Positions 26,326-35,347 of a DNA stretch of 64,000 nucleotides are shown here, in pieces. This DNA is from an uncultured Kordia sp. GTDB lineage: Bacteria > Bacteroidota > Bacteroidia > Flavobacteriales > Flavobacteriaceae. The stretch spans positions 62,001-126,000 of the forward strand of contig NZ_CANMEZ010000008.1 of assembly GCF_947496985.1 (NCBI RefSeq), written 5' to 3'. The stretch's first letter is position 1. Every line of letters begins with the position of its first letter. The position numbers and the translations under genes were made by a program. The notes under the pieces were generated by a model. That model worked only from the letters and a program-made list of their open reading frames with translations. It was not told where the DNA came from and did no database searches.

Positions 26326-27102
26326 AAACAGGGCAAACCAAAGCGTCGCTTGAATTCCTGCTGCTAAAAATATTGTTAAAACAGCTATTGTCTTGTCTAT
26401 TTTAAAAACATTTTTTACTTTTTCTTTCAGTAATACATATAAATTAGCTCCGAAGAAAATTGCTCCAATAATATACATTCCAACAATACTAGTTGGCATA
26501 ACAGCATCATCTATAATGGTATAATACTGTTTAGCTGGTGAAGTTAGATGATAAATAAATGAACAGACTACCCCTGCTAATGCTGTAGCAAGATAAAATG
26601 TCATTAAAATCCAACCTAATGTAGTACGTTTCCAAAACAAAATAGCTCCTAAAACAATTGAAATTATATTAACAAAATAGAGTATTAGTTCTACTCCTAT
26701 TTTTCCATTAAAAAGATCTTCTAAATAAAACCCTATTAATGTATAGTTTAAAACTAATGCGCATATAGCAATAGCGACAAAAATACAGCTGATGAAGCGA
26801 ATTTGTTTTTCGTGTACTTCAAGCTGTTTTGCAAAAGGATTTACAATTGCTAATAAAGCGAAGAAATCATTTTTTAAGATTTCGTTTTCTTCTTTTCGCT
26901 TTTGGAGTTGTGCTTCTTTTTGTTTTTTTTCTATTTCATTTTGAGTCTCTAACCTTTTTAATTGGTCTTCTGTAAGTTGTCGAGAAGTCAATTCTTTCTT
27001 TGCCGTTTCAACTGCAATTGGTTGGTAACTGGAAGCATCAGCAAGTATTGCTAATAATTCTCTATCTGACAACTTTTTATATCGTTCTGTAAATTCTGTC
27101 AT
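26314..27102 (-). CDS. Membrane protein of unknown function (262 aa)
   Basis: The N-terminal 90 residues are hydrophilic and helical, with a Lys/Glu/Gln-rich coiled-coil-like stretch at about 45-75. About five hydrophobic segments then fill residues 95-260. The pattern of a soluble degradation-of-tail-type N-terminus (ELLAILADASSYQPIAVETAKKELTSR) followed by membrane helices is common in flavobacterial hypothetical proteins. I do not know the function. The gene ends 12 bases inside the convergent TetR gene. Confidence 0.65.
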   Translation of the reverse strand: MTEFTERYKKLSDRELLAILADASSYQPIAVETAKKELTSRQLTEDQLKRLETQNEIEKKQKEAQLQKRKEENEILKNDFFALLAIVNPFAKQLEVHEKQIRFISCIFVAIAICALVLNYTLIGFYLEDLFNGKIGVELILYFVNIISIVLGAILFWKRTTLGWILMTFYLATALAGVVCSFIYHLTSPAKQYYTIIDDAVMPTSIVGMYIIGAIFFGANLYVLLKEKVKNVFKIDKTIAVLTIFLAAGIQATLWFALFLRI

Positions 27103-27134
27103 ATATGAAATTAGTACGCATATGCACTAAATTG

Positions 27135-27608
27135 TTACCACTTACTATTCTTTGCTTGAATTTTATCGTGTTCAGTTATTAAGAAATTTTGAATGGTTTG
27201 TACTTGCTTGTCAAAGTTTTTGATTCGTAAAATAGAGAAAATTAACGTTCGTTTACGTCCATCTGTCAATTGATCAAAGATGCTTTTTCCATCTTCATCT
27301 TGTGCCAAAAAAGCTTCTAATACTTCTGGAATTTCAACACCAAGCGGATTTGGATCTTCTTTTAATGTATATGAAACCATATCATGTTCGTCTTTATCCA
27401 ACGCCTTTATATAGCGTTTGGCAACCATGATATAGTAGTTTCCATTACCTAAATGATTCAAACCACAATTCAGGCTTACCGTATCATCTATAGTACATAT
27501 TAAACGTGTTTTGTGTTTTTTCTCTAATTGATTTACAATTTCAGCAACAACTTCCAAATGATAATAACTTCCACTCTTTTTAATAGTTTGTTCTCCTTTA
27601 TGAATCAT
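27135..27608 (-). CDS. DUF1905 / YdeI (OmpD-associated-like) domain protein
   Basis: The protein has 157 residues, is soluble and has no signal peptide. The first 95 residues resemble DUF1905 (a small barrel: beta strands with TIDDTVSLNCGLNHLGNGNYYIMVAKRY). The C-terminal 55 (VPEVLEAFLAQDEDGKSIFDQLTDGRKRTLIFSI-like, read with its own variations) resemble the YdeI/OmpD-associated helical domain. The family has no established activity. It lies 5 bases after the lipoprotein gene at 27614 and 32 before the membrane-protein gene, so these three minus-strand genes may be one operon. Confidence 0.65.
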   Translation of the reverse strand: MIHKGEQTIKKSGSYYHLEVVAEIVNQLEKKHKTRLICTIDDTVSLNCGLNHLGNGNYYIMVAKRYIKALDKDEHDMVSYTLKEDPNPLGVEIPEVLEAFLAQDEDGKSIFDQLTDGRKRTLIFSILRIKNFDKQVQTIQNFLITEHDKIQAKNSKW

Positions 27609-27613
27609 TTACA

Positions 27614-28531
27614 TTACTTTTCTTTTACATAGGTTAATCTATTTCCACGTGCCAAATAACTGATTACAAAAATTTCATCTGTATATTCTAATATTGAATA
27701 TTTAAGCTCTTCTCCTGTATCTTTTATTAAGGTCATATACTCTACACCTTCGTGCTCGGTAAGTTCATACGAATATGTATTACTAGTGGTCGTTTCTGCA
27801 CTTTTATGAAACATGATCAACTTTCCATTTTTTAACTCTATTCCTGTGCTTGGATCTTCTTTACTAATCCAACGTCCATTGTCCAAACTAACAGATTTTA
27901 CATTAATCAAAGATACACTAGTATCACGAAGTATTTTTTCAAACGCTGAAACTACATTTGATTTTGATTTCCATTGTTCTGTTACATCTTTATTTTTTGC
28001 ATTTTCAATATCTACTACTCCAGAAACTACTGTTCTCTTTTTTTCTAATACACGAATTACTTCATTCTCATAAATATAAAAGCGTGTCTCCTTTTTTGTA
28101 TATGGTCCGCGCATAGTTTCCTCGCTGAACTCTTCTTCAAGTACAAAAAATAACTTATTATCATGCAAGTAAAAAGTTGTTGCTTTTGAACCATGCTCTC
28201 CATAATCCCCATGTTTTATCTTTCGAGGAACTCCTGCGTCAAAATATCCTTCTCTTCCTATAAAACCTCCGCCAACATCATCATTTTGTTCTTTTTTCTC
28301 ATAGTTAGAAATTTGACTTTTAATTATTTTAAAATTATCTTTTATGATATTTATTTTTTCATCAATTGTAAGTGACTTTTTCTCCGAACTCTTTTTTCCT
28401 TCATCAACAAATTCTTCAATCGTTTGATCAACAGTTTCTTCATCTTCGTTAATAGGTTCAGCTTTTTTGGGCTCATTTCCACAAGCTACTATTAGAAAAA
28501 ATAAACAAACGAATACTAATTTTATTTTCAT
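27614..28531 (-). CDS. Predicted lipoprotein of unknown function (305 aa)
   Basis: The lipoprotein signal is clear (LFFLIVACGNEP, Cys17). An acidic Glu/Asp-rich stretch follows (about 20-50), with a Ser/Lys-rich linker. The remaining 230 residues are polar and beta-rich, with segments such as TTFYLHDNKLFFVLEE and ELKNGKLIMFHKSAE. No family is recognised. It heads a possible three-gene minus-strand operon. Confidence 0.65.
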   Translation of the reverse strand: MKIKLVFVCLFFLIVACGNEPKKAEPINEDEETVDQTIEEFVDEGKKSSEKKSLTIDEKINIIKDNFKIIKSQISNYEKKEQNDDVGGGFIGREGYFDAGVPRKIKHGDYGEHGSKATTFYLHDNKLFFVLEEEFSEETMRGPYTKKETRFYIYENEVIRVLEKKRTVVSGVVDIENAKNKDVTEQWKSKSNVVSAFEKILRDTSVSLINVKSVSLDNGRWISKEDPSTGIELKNGKLIMFHKSAETTTSNTYSYELTEHEGVEYMTLIKDTGEELKYSILEYTDEIFVISYLARGNRLTYVKEK

Positions 28532-28637
28532 ATCAAATGATTAATTTTTAAAGTGATCTAAGATATTGATTTTTTAGTATTCTTAGTTTAAAAATTCAAA
28601 ATCAAAATAGTAAATTTAAGCGATAAAAAACTCAAAT

Positions 28638-29690
28638 TTGTATTTAGCACTTTTCATTCAAGCCTTATTTACATTATTTATTGCAGGTGGTTTATTTTTC
28701 TATGCAAATGGATTAAAGAATAGATCACTAGCAGTATATGCAGTTTTATTTTGTTTAGAGATTTGTTATTTCATTTATGGAACGACAAATATTTCGTTGG
28801 CGGTGCCCGAAATTTATGGTTTCTTCTATCATTCCGCGGGAGTTTTATATGGTCCGTTACTATGGTTTCATTTCAAAACAACTGTTCAGCCAAAAACAAA
28901 ATTAACAACAAAAGACCTATTGCACTTAATTCCTTTAGTTATAATCAATCTAATGCTGATTGATTACACGCTTTCATCTTTTGAACGTAAATATGAATTG
29001 TCACACGATGTCAATTTCTTTATGGAACGCATTATGCCAGCAAACTATTTTAGAGCTGCGCATCAACTTGTCTATGCAGTATTCTTAATTTTTTTTGTTA
29101 AAAAAAATAAAGAAAAACTCAATACCAATGTGCTTTTTTACCTTTCGGGAATTGCCTTAATATTTATAATCGCCAATATTGTAATTTCACTATTCACTCT
29201 CTTTGCTAATAGTTGGCTCGATTTTAAATGGTATTATATATTTAGTAATCTCTTCATTTTTATAATTGTGTTTGTTTTATATCGTGATCCACAATTTTTT
29301 AAAACATTCAAAGCTAAATATCAAAGTTCAAGTTTGAGTGTTCAAGAAATGAAGACTATTCGGCAACAGCTTGAAAAATTATTTTCAAAAGAGAAAAGTT
29401 ACCTTCAAAATAATCTGTCGGTTGATCAGTTAGCTGAAAAACTGCAGACCAAATCACAATACATTTCACGAACATTCTCTGAACATATTAAAGAGAATTT
29501 TAATGATTATGTAAACAAACATCGTATCGTTTTTGCCAAACAATTATTAAAAGACGAAAAATTTAAACATTATAAAATAGAAGTCATTGCTGAAGAAGCA
29601 GGATTTAACAATAAAGTTACGTTTTATAAAGCTTTCTCAAAGTTCACAAACACAACACCTTCCAAGTTTCGGAAAGAAAATAATGTGTAA
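28638..29690 (+). CDS. AraC-family regulator with N-terminal membrane domain
   Basis: The protein has 350 residues. The first 220 contain about seven hydrophobic segments, beginning directly at the start (LALFIQALFTLFIAGG). The last 100 form an AraC-type helix-turn-helix pair (LSVDQLAEKLQTKSQYISRTF and EVIAEEAGFNNKVTFYKAF...TTPSKFRKE). Such proteins are membrane-bound one-component regulators. The start codon appears to be TTG: the frame opens only six codons before it and the first in-frame ATG is far downstream. Its targets may include the CPBP protease gene downstream. Confidence 0.85.
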   Translation: MYLALFIQALFTLFIAGGLFFYANGLKNRSLAVYAVLFCLEICYFIYGTTNISLAVPEIYGFFYHSAGVLYGPLLWFHFKTTVQPKTKLTTKDLLHLIPLVIINLMLIDYTLSSFERKYELSHDVNFFMERIMPANYFRAAHQLVYAVFLIFFVKKNKEKLNTNVLFYLSGIALIFIIANIVISLFTLFANSWLDFKWYYIFSNLFIFIIVFVLYRDPQFFKTFKAKYQSSSLSVQEMKTIRQQLEKLFSKEKSYLQNNLSVDQLAEKLQTKSQYISRTFSEHIKENFNDYVNKHRIVFAKQLLKDEKFKHYKIEVIAEEAGFNNKVTFYKAFSKFTNTTPSKFRKENNV

Positions 29691-29784
29691 ACAATAATTA
29701 ATCTTAACAAAATCAAACTGCTTTTTTACCAATTTTCATAGAAATGATTTGACATTTGAAACATCATTTATCAATCATTTTTTT

Positions 29785-30660
29785 ATGAAATCAATTTTCA
29801 ATTTACACAAAAAAGGCTGGCAATTTTGTATGCTAGTCATGCTACTTTCTTTCATTCCATATTATTTTATATTTAATGATAATTCAAGTGATTCTGCTTG
29901 GACATTACTTCTCATGTGGATTCCTGCATTTGCGGCAATCATCATGCGATTATATTACAAAGAAGGTTTGTTCAAAGGCATATCTTGGAATCCAATAAAA
30001 GATTGGAAGTGGTTATTTATAGCAGTTTTTGTACCGCTTATTATAGAAGTTTCAACACTGCTACTTACCATATTTTTTGATGCTGCTGAACTTAAGGAAG
30101 GTTTTATTTCTCTTGAAAATGGCAACGTTAGTATTAAAGGTGTAAGTATGATTTTTGGAGCTGCAACACAACCTTGGTATGTATTTATTGGGAATTATCT
30201 TCTCTCTTATTTCATTGGCGCATTGCTATACAGCTTAGTTTTTGCTTTAGGTGAAGAATACGGATGGCGTGGTTATCTACAACAAAAATGGGCTCCAAAA
30301 AACAATATCAAAGGATTTATAATAATAGGTATCATTTGGGGATTGTGGCATCTACCAGCTATTCTACAAGGACATAACTACCCAGAATATCCTATTCTTG
30401 GTGGTTTTATTTTAATGCCAATATTATGTACACTTTTCTCTATTGTGTTCGGAATTGCCATGAATCGAAAAAATGTCATCTGGATTGCTATTGTTTTTCA
30501 TGGCGCACTCAATATCAGCTCTGATGTTTCCAATACAGCATTTATAGAAACTTCTATAAATCGTCCAATAAATGATTTTATTTGGACAACACTTTGGTTG
30601 CTTACTGCGCTGATTTTTTGGTTCAAAATAAAAAAGAAAACTACACATACATCATCATGA
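29785..30660 (+). CDS. CPBP-family intramembrane glutamic endopeptidase
   Basis: The protein has 291 residues from the ATG at 29785; a TTG-initiated frame 12 codons upstream is less likely. About eight hydrophobic segments are present. The Abi/CPBP motifs are complete: motif 1 EEYGWRGYL (Glu-Glu-x3-Arg), motif 2 WGLWHLPA and motif 3 VFHGALN. The family includes Rce1-like prenyl-protein proteases and bacteriocin self-immunity proteins. The 3' end overlaps the ankyrin gene by four bases (ATGA), so translation is coupled. Confidence 0.88.
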   Translation: MKSIFNLHKKGWQFCMLVMLLSFIPYYFIFNDNSSDSAWTLLLMWIPAFAAIIMRLYYKEGLFKGISWNPIKDWKWLFIAVFVPLIIEVSTLLLTIFFDAAELKEGFISLENGNVSIKGVSMIFGAATQPWYVFIGNYLLSYFIGALLYSLVFALGEEYGWRGYLQQKWAPKNNIKGFIIIGIIWGLWHLPAILQGHNYPEYPILGGFILMPILCTLFSIVFGIAMNRKNVIWIAIVFHGALNISSDVSNTAFIETSINRPINDFIWTTLWLLTALIFWFKIKKKTTHTSS

Positions 30661-32156
30661 AAAAATATCATATATACAGCATTATCATATTATTTACACT
30701 AACAATTTGCGCTGCACAAGAAAATGTAAACACACACAACGAAAACGGAAAAACACCATTAATCACGGCTGTTTCTGAGAATAATGTTGAGAAGGTTAAA
30801 CAACTCATTCAAAAAGGTGCAAATATAAATCTTCACGAAACAACAGGTTTACAAGGAACTGCCTTAATGTACGCCTCTTCTATTGGAAATATTGAAATTT
30901 GCAAACTATTACTAGAAAACGGCGCAAAAATTAACGCAATAGATAAAAACAACGATCATGCATTGAATTGGGCGGCATTTTCTGGAAAGATTCCTGTCAT
31001 GAAACTACTAATAGAAAAAAAAGCAGATCTATTCTTAAAAAGCAAACATGGAACTGCTGTAGATGTTGCTTTTCGACTTTGGCATCACGATTCTGTTTCA
31101 AATGTATTTAAATCTACTAAAATTGCTCGTTTAACGACTAAAAAAGAACAAAAACTTATTACTGCAATTCTTGAAAATGATATCAATTCTACTAAAAAAT
31201 TACTCAAAAAAGGAATTTCAGCAAACACAAAAGATCCATTAGAAACTCCCATATTGCAACTTGCAGCGCAACAAGGAAACTATGAGTTAGTTAAACTATT
31301 GATTGAACATAAAACAAACCTTAATGCCATGAATCGTGTTGGACAAACACCGTTGGCGTGGGCAGCTCGTTTTGGGCATATAGCTATTGTAGATTTGTTA
31401 TTAAAATCTGGTGCTGATCCGAATAGTGCAGGGAAAATCTATCAATTAACGCCTTTAATTGGTGCCGCAGTCAACGGAAATATTACCATTGGTTCACTAC
31501 TGATTGAAAATAACGCTTCTATAGATACAAAAGATCGTATCAATAATGCTTCTGCACTACATTGGGCACTATGGTATAAACATAAAGATTTTGCAAAATT
31601 GCTATTAACACATAACGCTGATTATACATACAAAGCCTTGGATAATAGATATAGTGCCTTTGATGTTGCAAAGTTTTACAACTTAAAAGAAATTATTCAA
31701 TTAATTAAACACAAACAACAAGAAAAAAATCCATTAGTAGGTTCATGGAAAATTAAAGAAATTCATTACATCTATACAGACACAACATATATTAGAAAAG
31801 AAGAAGATCATGGTCGTTTTATATTTTCTTCTAAAAATTATGCGCTTATGTATAATCCTCAAATGCAAAAACGTACTCCTTTTCAAAATTTATCCAAACC
31901 AGTAACAGAAGAAATTATAAAGGCGTTTCAGTCCATTGTATTCAATACAGGAAGTTATCAAATAGATAAAAAAGTGATCTCAACTATTTCAGATATTGCT
32001 AAAGTTCCAGGTTTTGAAAGGGGAAAACAGTATTACAGAGTAGCATTTAACAATGACTTTTTAGAATTAATCATGTTTGACGAAACCTATCCGAACGGGA
32101 ATAAACCAACTTGGTTTGGAAAACTAAAAGTAAAATTCATCCTTAAAAAAGAATAA
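30657..32156 (+). CDS. Ankyrin-repeat protein with signal peptide and C-terminal lipocalin-like region
   Basis: The protein has 499 residues from the ATG overlapping the previous stop codon; the longer frame from 30582 lies within the CPBP gene. A signal peptide (about 1-20, ending ICAAQ) comes first. About eight to nine ankyrin repeats fill residues 25-350 (for example NGKTPLITAVSENNVEKVKQLIQKGANINL and GQTPLAWAARFGHIAIVDLLLKSGADPN, each split here by natural repeats of about 33 residues). The final 140 residues, beginning NPLVGSWKIKEI, look like a small beta-barrel. It is probably a periplasmic protein-binding scaffold, co-translated with the protease. Confidence 0.85.
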   Translation: MKKYHIYSIIILFTLTICAAQENVNTHNENGKTPLITAVSENNVEKVKQLIQKGANINLHETTGLQGTALMYASSIGNIEICKLLLENGAKINAIDKNNDHALNWAAFSGKIPVMKLLIEKKADLFLKSKHGTAVDVAFRLWHHDSVSNVFKSTKIARLTTKKEQKLITAILENDINSTKKLLKKGISANTKDPLETPILQLAAQQGNYELVKLLIEHKTNLNAMNRVGQTPLAWAARFGHIAIVDLLLKSGADPNSAGKIYQLTPLIGAAVNGNITIGSLLIENNASIDTKDRINNASALHWALWYKHKDFAKLLLTHNADYTYKALDNRYSAFDVAKFYNLKEIIQLIKHKQQEKNPLVGSWKIKEIHYIYTDTTYIRKEEDHGRFIFSSKNYALMYNPQMQKRTPFQNLSKPVTEEIIKAFQSIVFNTGSYQIDKKVISTISDIAKVPGFERGKQYYRVAFNNDFLELIMFDETYPNGNKPTWFGKLKVKFILKKE

Positions 32157-32159
32157 CAT

Positions 32160-32621
32160 ATGAACTTTTTAAAAGTAATTAGTTTCACTATAATGATAAC
32201 TTTTTTTATAAATAGTTGTAGTAAAAAAGCAACGTATTCACAAAATTCGGTAAAAGACAAACAAACACTTCGTCATATCAAAGAAGTGCTTTGGGCAAAA
32301 GCCTACAGAGAGCAAGACACCGTTTTATTGGATCAAATTTTGGATGAAAGTTTTGAATTTATTGATGGATCAGGGAATCGATTTACGAAAAAAGATGAAC
32401 TCCATTGGATAAAAAATAATGCGACAAAACATGATTCTTTTCACTATGAAATTAAACGCCTAGATATTTACAAAAACGGAACTGCTATTATTTCTGGAAC
32501 AGGACATATATACAAAGATTCAATATATAGTTTCTATCAATCAAGTAATGTGTTGATAAAAAAAGACACCATTTGGAAAGCGATTTCTTCGCATGTTTCT
32601 GGGTATAGACAGCTTAAATAA
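32160..32621 (+). CDS. NTF2-like (DUF4440) lipoprotein
   Basis: The protein has 153 residues. The lipoprotein signal ends at FINSC (Cys20). The rest matches the SnoaL/DUF4440 cone-shaped fold: WAKAYREQDTVLLDQILDESFEFIDGSG, then alternating strands ending SSNVLIKKDTIWKAISSHVS. Binding or enzymatic role unknown. It starts 3 bases after the ankyrin gene and is probably in the same operon (protease, ankyrin, NTF2-like). Confidence 0.8.
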   Translation: MNFLKVISFTIMITFFINSCSKKATYSQNSVKDKQTLRHIKEVLWAKAYREQDTVLLDQILDESFEFIDGSGNRFTKKDELHWIKNNATKHDSFHYEIKRLDIYKNGTAIISGTGHIYKDSIYSFYQSSNVLIKKDTIWKAISSHVSGYRQLK

Positions 32622-32655
32622 GTTTTTATAAAAAATAAGTTAAAATATATTCCAT

Positions 32656-32686
32656 AAAAAAAGCCTTGCAAATGCAAGGCTTTTTT
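32656..32686. terminator. Bidirectional terminator between NTF2-like gene and tRNA-Pro
   Basis: AAAAAAGCCTTGC-AAAT-GCAAGGCTTTTTT is a perfect hairpin with A and T flanks, serving both the plus-strand operon and the minus-strand tRNA. Confidence 0.9.
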
Positions 32687-32687
32687 G

Positions 32688-32762
32688 TCGGGGTGGCAGG
32701 ATTCGAACCTGCGACCTCCGCGTCCCAAACGCGGCGCGATAACCGGGCTACGCTACACCCCG
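32688..32762 (-). tRNA. tRNA-Pro (anticodon TGG)
   Basis: On the minus strand the gene starts CGGGGTGTAGC and ends CACCCCG plus discriminator A. The acceptor stem is seven perfect pairs (CGGGGTG / CACCCCG). The anticodon stem is CGCGT...ACGCG with loop TTTGGGA, giving TGG. The T arm has GTTCGAATC and the D arm AGCCCGGTTATCGC. The CCA end is not encoded. Length is 75 bases. A strong terminator follows immediately. Confidence 0.97.
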
Positions 32763-32970
32763 AAAGTGTAATTTTGTAGTTATATTTCCTATTGAATTTA
32801 CAACTACACCCGAAAATTTGGATTGCAAATATAAGACTTTTCTAGAAACACAAAAGCAAAAACTGTTTATTTTTAAAATAATTTCAATCAATTCTATATG
32901 AATCAAATTTCTTGATTCTAACAACGAAGCGATCTAGGCTCTTTTATCTAAAATAAATGAATAATTTACT

Positions 32971-32978
32971 TAATTTTG
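32971..32978 (+). promoter_or_regulatory. Putative -7 element of the udk operon
   Basis: TAATTTTG matches TAnnTTTG, 26 bases before the udk ATG. The 240 bases between it and the tRNA are otherwise AT-rich, with a small TGTAGTT / AACTACA inverted repeat. Confidence 0.5.
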
Positions 32979-33004
32979 TCCACGACTAAAAAACTGAATA
33001 ACAT

Positions 33005-33613
33005 ATGCTCATTATAGGTATTGGTGGCGGAACAGGAAGTGGAAAAACTACCGTAGTAAACGAAATCATTAAACAATTACCCGAAAACGAAGTCGGAATC
33101 ATTTCCCAAGATTCTTACTATAACGATACATCACACTTAAATTACGAACAACGTACAAAAATCAATTTCGATCATCCACGATCTATTGACTTCGATTTAA
33201 TCTGCGAACATTTAACCGAATTAAAGAAAGGAAATGCAATTGATCAACCTGTATATTCATTTGTAAAACACAATCGTACAGGTGACACCATTCATACATT
33301 ACCACGAAAAGTAATCATTGTAGAAGGAATTTTGATCCTAACAAATCCTGAACTTCGTAAAATGTTTGATATTAAAATATTTGTACATGCCGACTCTGAC
33401 GAACGTCTTATTCGTAGAGTTAAACGCGATATAACGCAACGTGGACGTGATATTAACGAAGTATTGGCGCGTTACCAAACTACTTTAAAACCAATGCACG
33501 AGCAATTTATTGAGCCAACAAAAGAATTTGCGGATATCATCATTCCAAACAATCGATACAATACAGTTGCCGTAGATATTGTTAGAACAATTATTAGCGA
33601 ACGATTAGCCTAA
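33005..33613 (+). CDS. udk: Uridine kinase
   Basis: This cytoplasmic kinase of 202 residues phosphorylates uridine and cytidine in the pyrimidine salvage pathway. Walker A is GGTGSGKTT (about 7-15), the substrate-binding segment is ISQDSYYND, and the core motif IIVEGILIL and the RRVKRDITQRGRD lid are typical. The length is that of the family. It is the first gene of a plus-strand operon with an FtsB-like gene and the two methylmalonyl-CoA mutase subunits, 50 bases downstream. Confidence 0.95.
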   Translation: MLIIGIGGGTGSGKTTVVNEIIKQLPENEVGIISQDSYYNDTSHLNYEQRTKINFDHPRSIDFDLICEHLTELKKGNAIDQPVYSFVKHNRTGDTIHTLPRKVIIVEGILILTNPELRKMFDIKIFVHADSDERLIRRVKRDITQRGRDINEVLARYQTTLKPMHEQFIEPTKEFADIIIPNNRYNTVAVDIVRTIISERLA

Positions 33614-33663
33614 TATTTAGTACATTTACATAGCATTTTTATCGTAGCGCAATTGCATATCCA

Positions 33664-33972
33664 ATGAATCTAAACAAGTTCAAAAATATATACATCATTA
33701 TTTCAGCCATATTCATCGTATGGATGCTATTTTTAGATGCAAATTCTTGGTTTTCTACACATACAGAACTCAATCGACAGATTGACCTTCTAAAAAAACA
33801 AAAAGCAAACTTGCAACTTGAAATCAAGAAAGATCGAGAAAATATCAAAAAATTCTCAAATATTGACGAATTGGAAAAATTTGCACGTGAACGCTATTTC
33901 ATGAAAAAAGAAAATGAAGAAATTTATATCATCGAGTACGCAGATAGCCTAAACCTAAAAGACAATGAGTAA
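33664..33972 (+). CDS. FtsB/DivIC-family septum formation protein
   Basis: The protein has 102 residues. A short cytoplasmic start is followed by one transmembrane helix (about 9-25) and then a coiled coil (about 36-70, LNRQIDLLKKQKANLQLEIK). The motif ELEKFARERYFMKKENEEIYII matches the conserved C-terminal part of FtsB/DivIC. It would act in the cell-division complex with FtsL and FtsQ. Its 3' end overlaps mutA by 8 bases. Confidence 0.87.
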   Translation: MNLNKFKNIYIIISAIFIVWMLFLDANSWFSTHTELNRQIDLLKKQKANLQLEIKKDRENIKKFSNIDELEKFARERYFMKKENEEIYIIEYADSLNLKDNE

Positions 33973-35326
33973 CTTATTTAACGAGTTTGACAATGTTTCT
34001 GCTGCACAATGGAAACAAAAAATACAAGTAGACTTAAAAGGTGCCGATTATAACGACACACTTATCACAGCTACACAAGAAGGAATTGATATTACACCTT
34101 TTTATCACAGTGAAAACTTTGGAGAAATTCAATCCATAGCTACGCGAACGACAGCATGGAAAGTTACGCAACGTATCCATATTACAAATGCAGTAGCATC
34201 AAATAAAAACATAAAAGACATTCTAACTCGTGGTGCTGAAAGTTTAGTTTTAGTTATCTCAAACGAAGAAATCTCAATAGAAACGCTTCTACAAGATATT
34301 GACATTCAAAGAATTCCTATTCATATAGAAATGGAATTTTTGTCTTCGAATTATATTGCTTCTATTTCCGCTTTCGCGAAAGAACATAGTGCAAAAATTA
34401 CCATCGGAGTCGATATCATAGGACAACTAGCTTCAACTGGTAATTGGTTTGAGAATCTTGCACAAGATCACGCACAACTAGAAACTATATTACAGCTTGA
34501 TGCATTCCAAAGTGCACTAACGATTCATGTAGATACGTATCAAAATGCAGGCGCAACAATGGTGCAACAGCTTGCGTATGCGCTTTCTCATGCAAATGAA
34601 TATTTGAATCATTTCGGATCAAAAATTACAAACAAAATAACATTCAACGTCACAGTTGGATCACATTATTTCTTTGAAATAGCGAAACTCAGAGCATTAC
34701 GTCAATTATGGAGTGTATTAGCAAAAGAATACAATCTTACGCAAGAATGTATCATTATTGCTTCGCCTTCTAAGCGAAACAAAACTTTGTATGATTACAA
34801 TGTAAACATGTTACGTACAACTACAGAATGTATGAGTGCCGTTTTAGGAGGTGCAGATTTTGTATACAACTTACCCTATGATGCTTTGTATCATGAAGCA
34901 AATGAATTTGGCGATCGTATTTCTCGAAATCAACTCAGAATCTTAAAAGATGAAAGTTATTTTGACAAAACGGACAATCCAACGGAAGGTTCCTATTATA
35001 TAGAAAGTATCACAAATCAATTAGCTGAAAAAGCCTTAACACTCTTCAAAGACATTGAAGCTACTGGCGGATTCTTAAAACAATTGAAAGAAGGAACGAT
35101 TCAACGAAAAATAAAAGAAAGCGACTTAAAAGAACAAGCGTTATTTGACGAAGGCAAAGAAGTATTATTAGGAACAAATAAATACCCGAATCCTGAAGAT
35201 GTAATGAAACACGATTTGGAAATTGAACCTTTCTCAAAAAACGAAGTACGAAAAGTATTAGTTATTCCAATGAATGTAAGACGTTTGGCGACTAAACTAG
35301 AAAAAGAACGCTTAAAGCAAGAGTAG
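33965..35326 (+). CDS. mutA: Methylmalonyl-CoA mutase small subunit
   Basis: This subunit has 453 residues and pairs with MutB in isomerising methylmalonyl-CoA and succinyl-CoA. It aligns in character with the TIM-barrel part of the large subunit (for example MLRTTTECMSAVLGGADFVYNLPYD and NPTEGSYYIESITNQLAEKA). It lacks the C-terminal cobalamin-binding motif, as small subunits lack a working active site. It is shorter than many actinobacterial MutA proteins because the B12-like domain is missing. It overlaps ftsB by 8 bases and precedes mutB by 21. Confidence 0.93.
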   Translation: MSNLFNEFDNVSAAQWKQKIQVDLKGADYNDTLITATQEGIDITPFYHSENFGEIQSIATRTTAWKVTQRIHITNAVASNKNIKDILTRGAESLVLVISNEEISIETLLQDIDIQRIPIHIEMEFLSSNYIASISAFAKEHSAKITIGVDIIGQLASTGNWFENLAQDHAQLETILQLDAFQSALTIHVDTYQNAGATMVQQLAYALSHANEYLNHFGSKITNKITFNVTVGSHYFFEIAKLRALRQLWSVLAKEYNLTQECIIIASPSKRNKTLYDYNVNMLRTTTECMSAVLGGADFVYNLPYDALYHEANEFGDRISRNQLRILKDESYFDKTDNPTEGSYYIESITNQLAEKALTLFKDIEATGGFLKQLKEGTIQRKIKESDLKEQALFDEGKEVLLGTNKYPNPEDVMKHDLEIEPFSKNEVRKVLVIPMNVRRLATKLEKERLKQE

Positions 35327-35347
35327 TTTTCAACACAAATTATCAGC

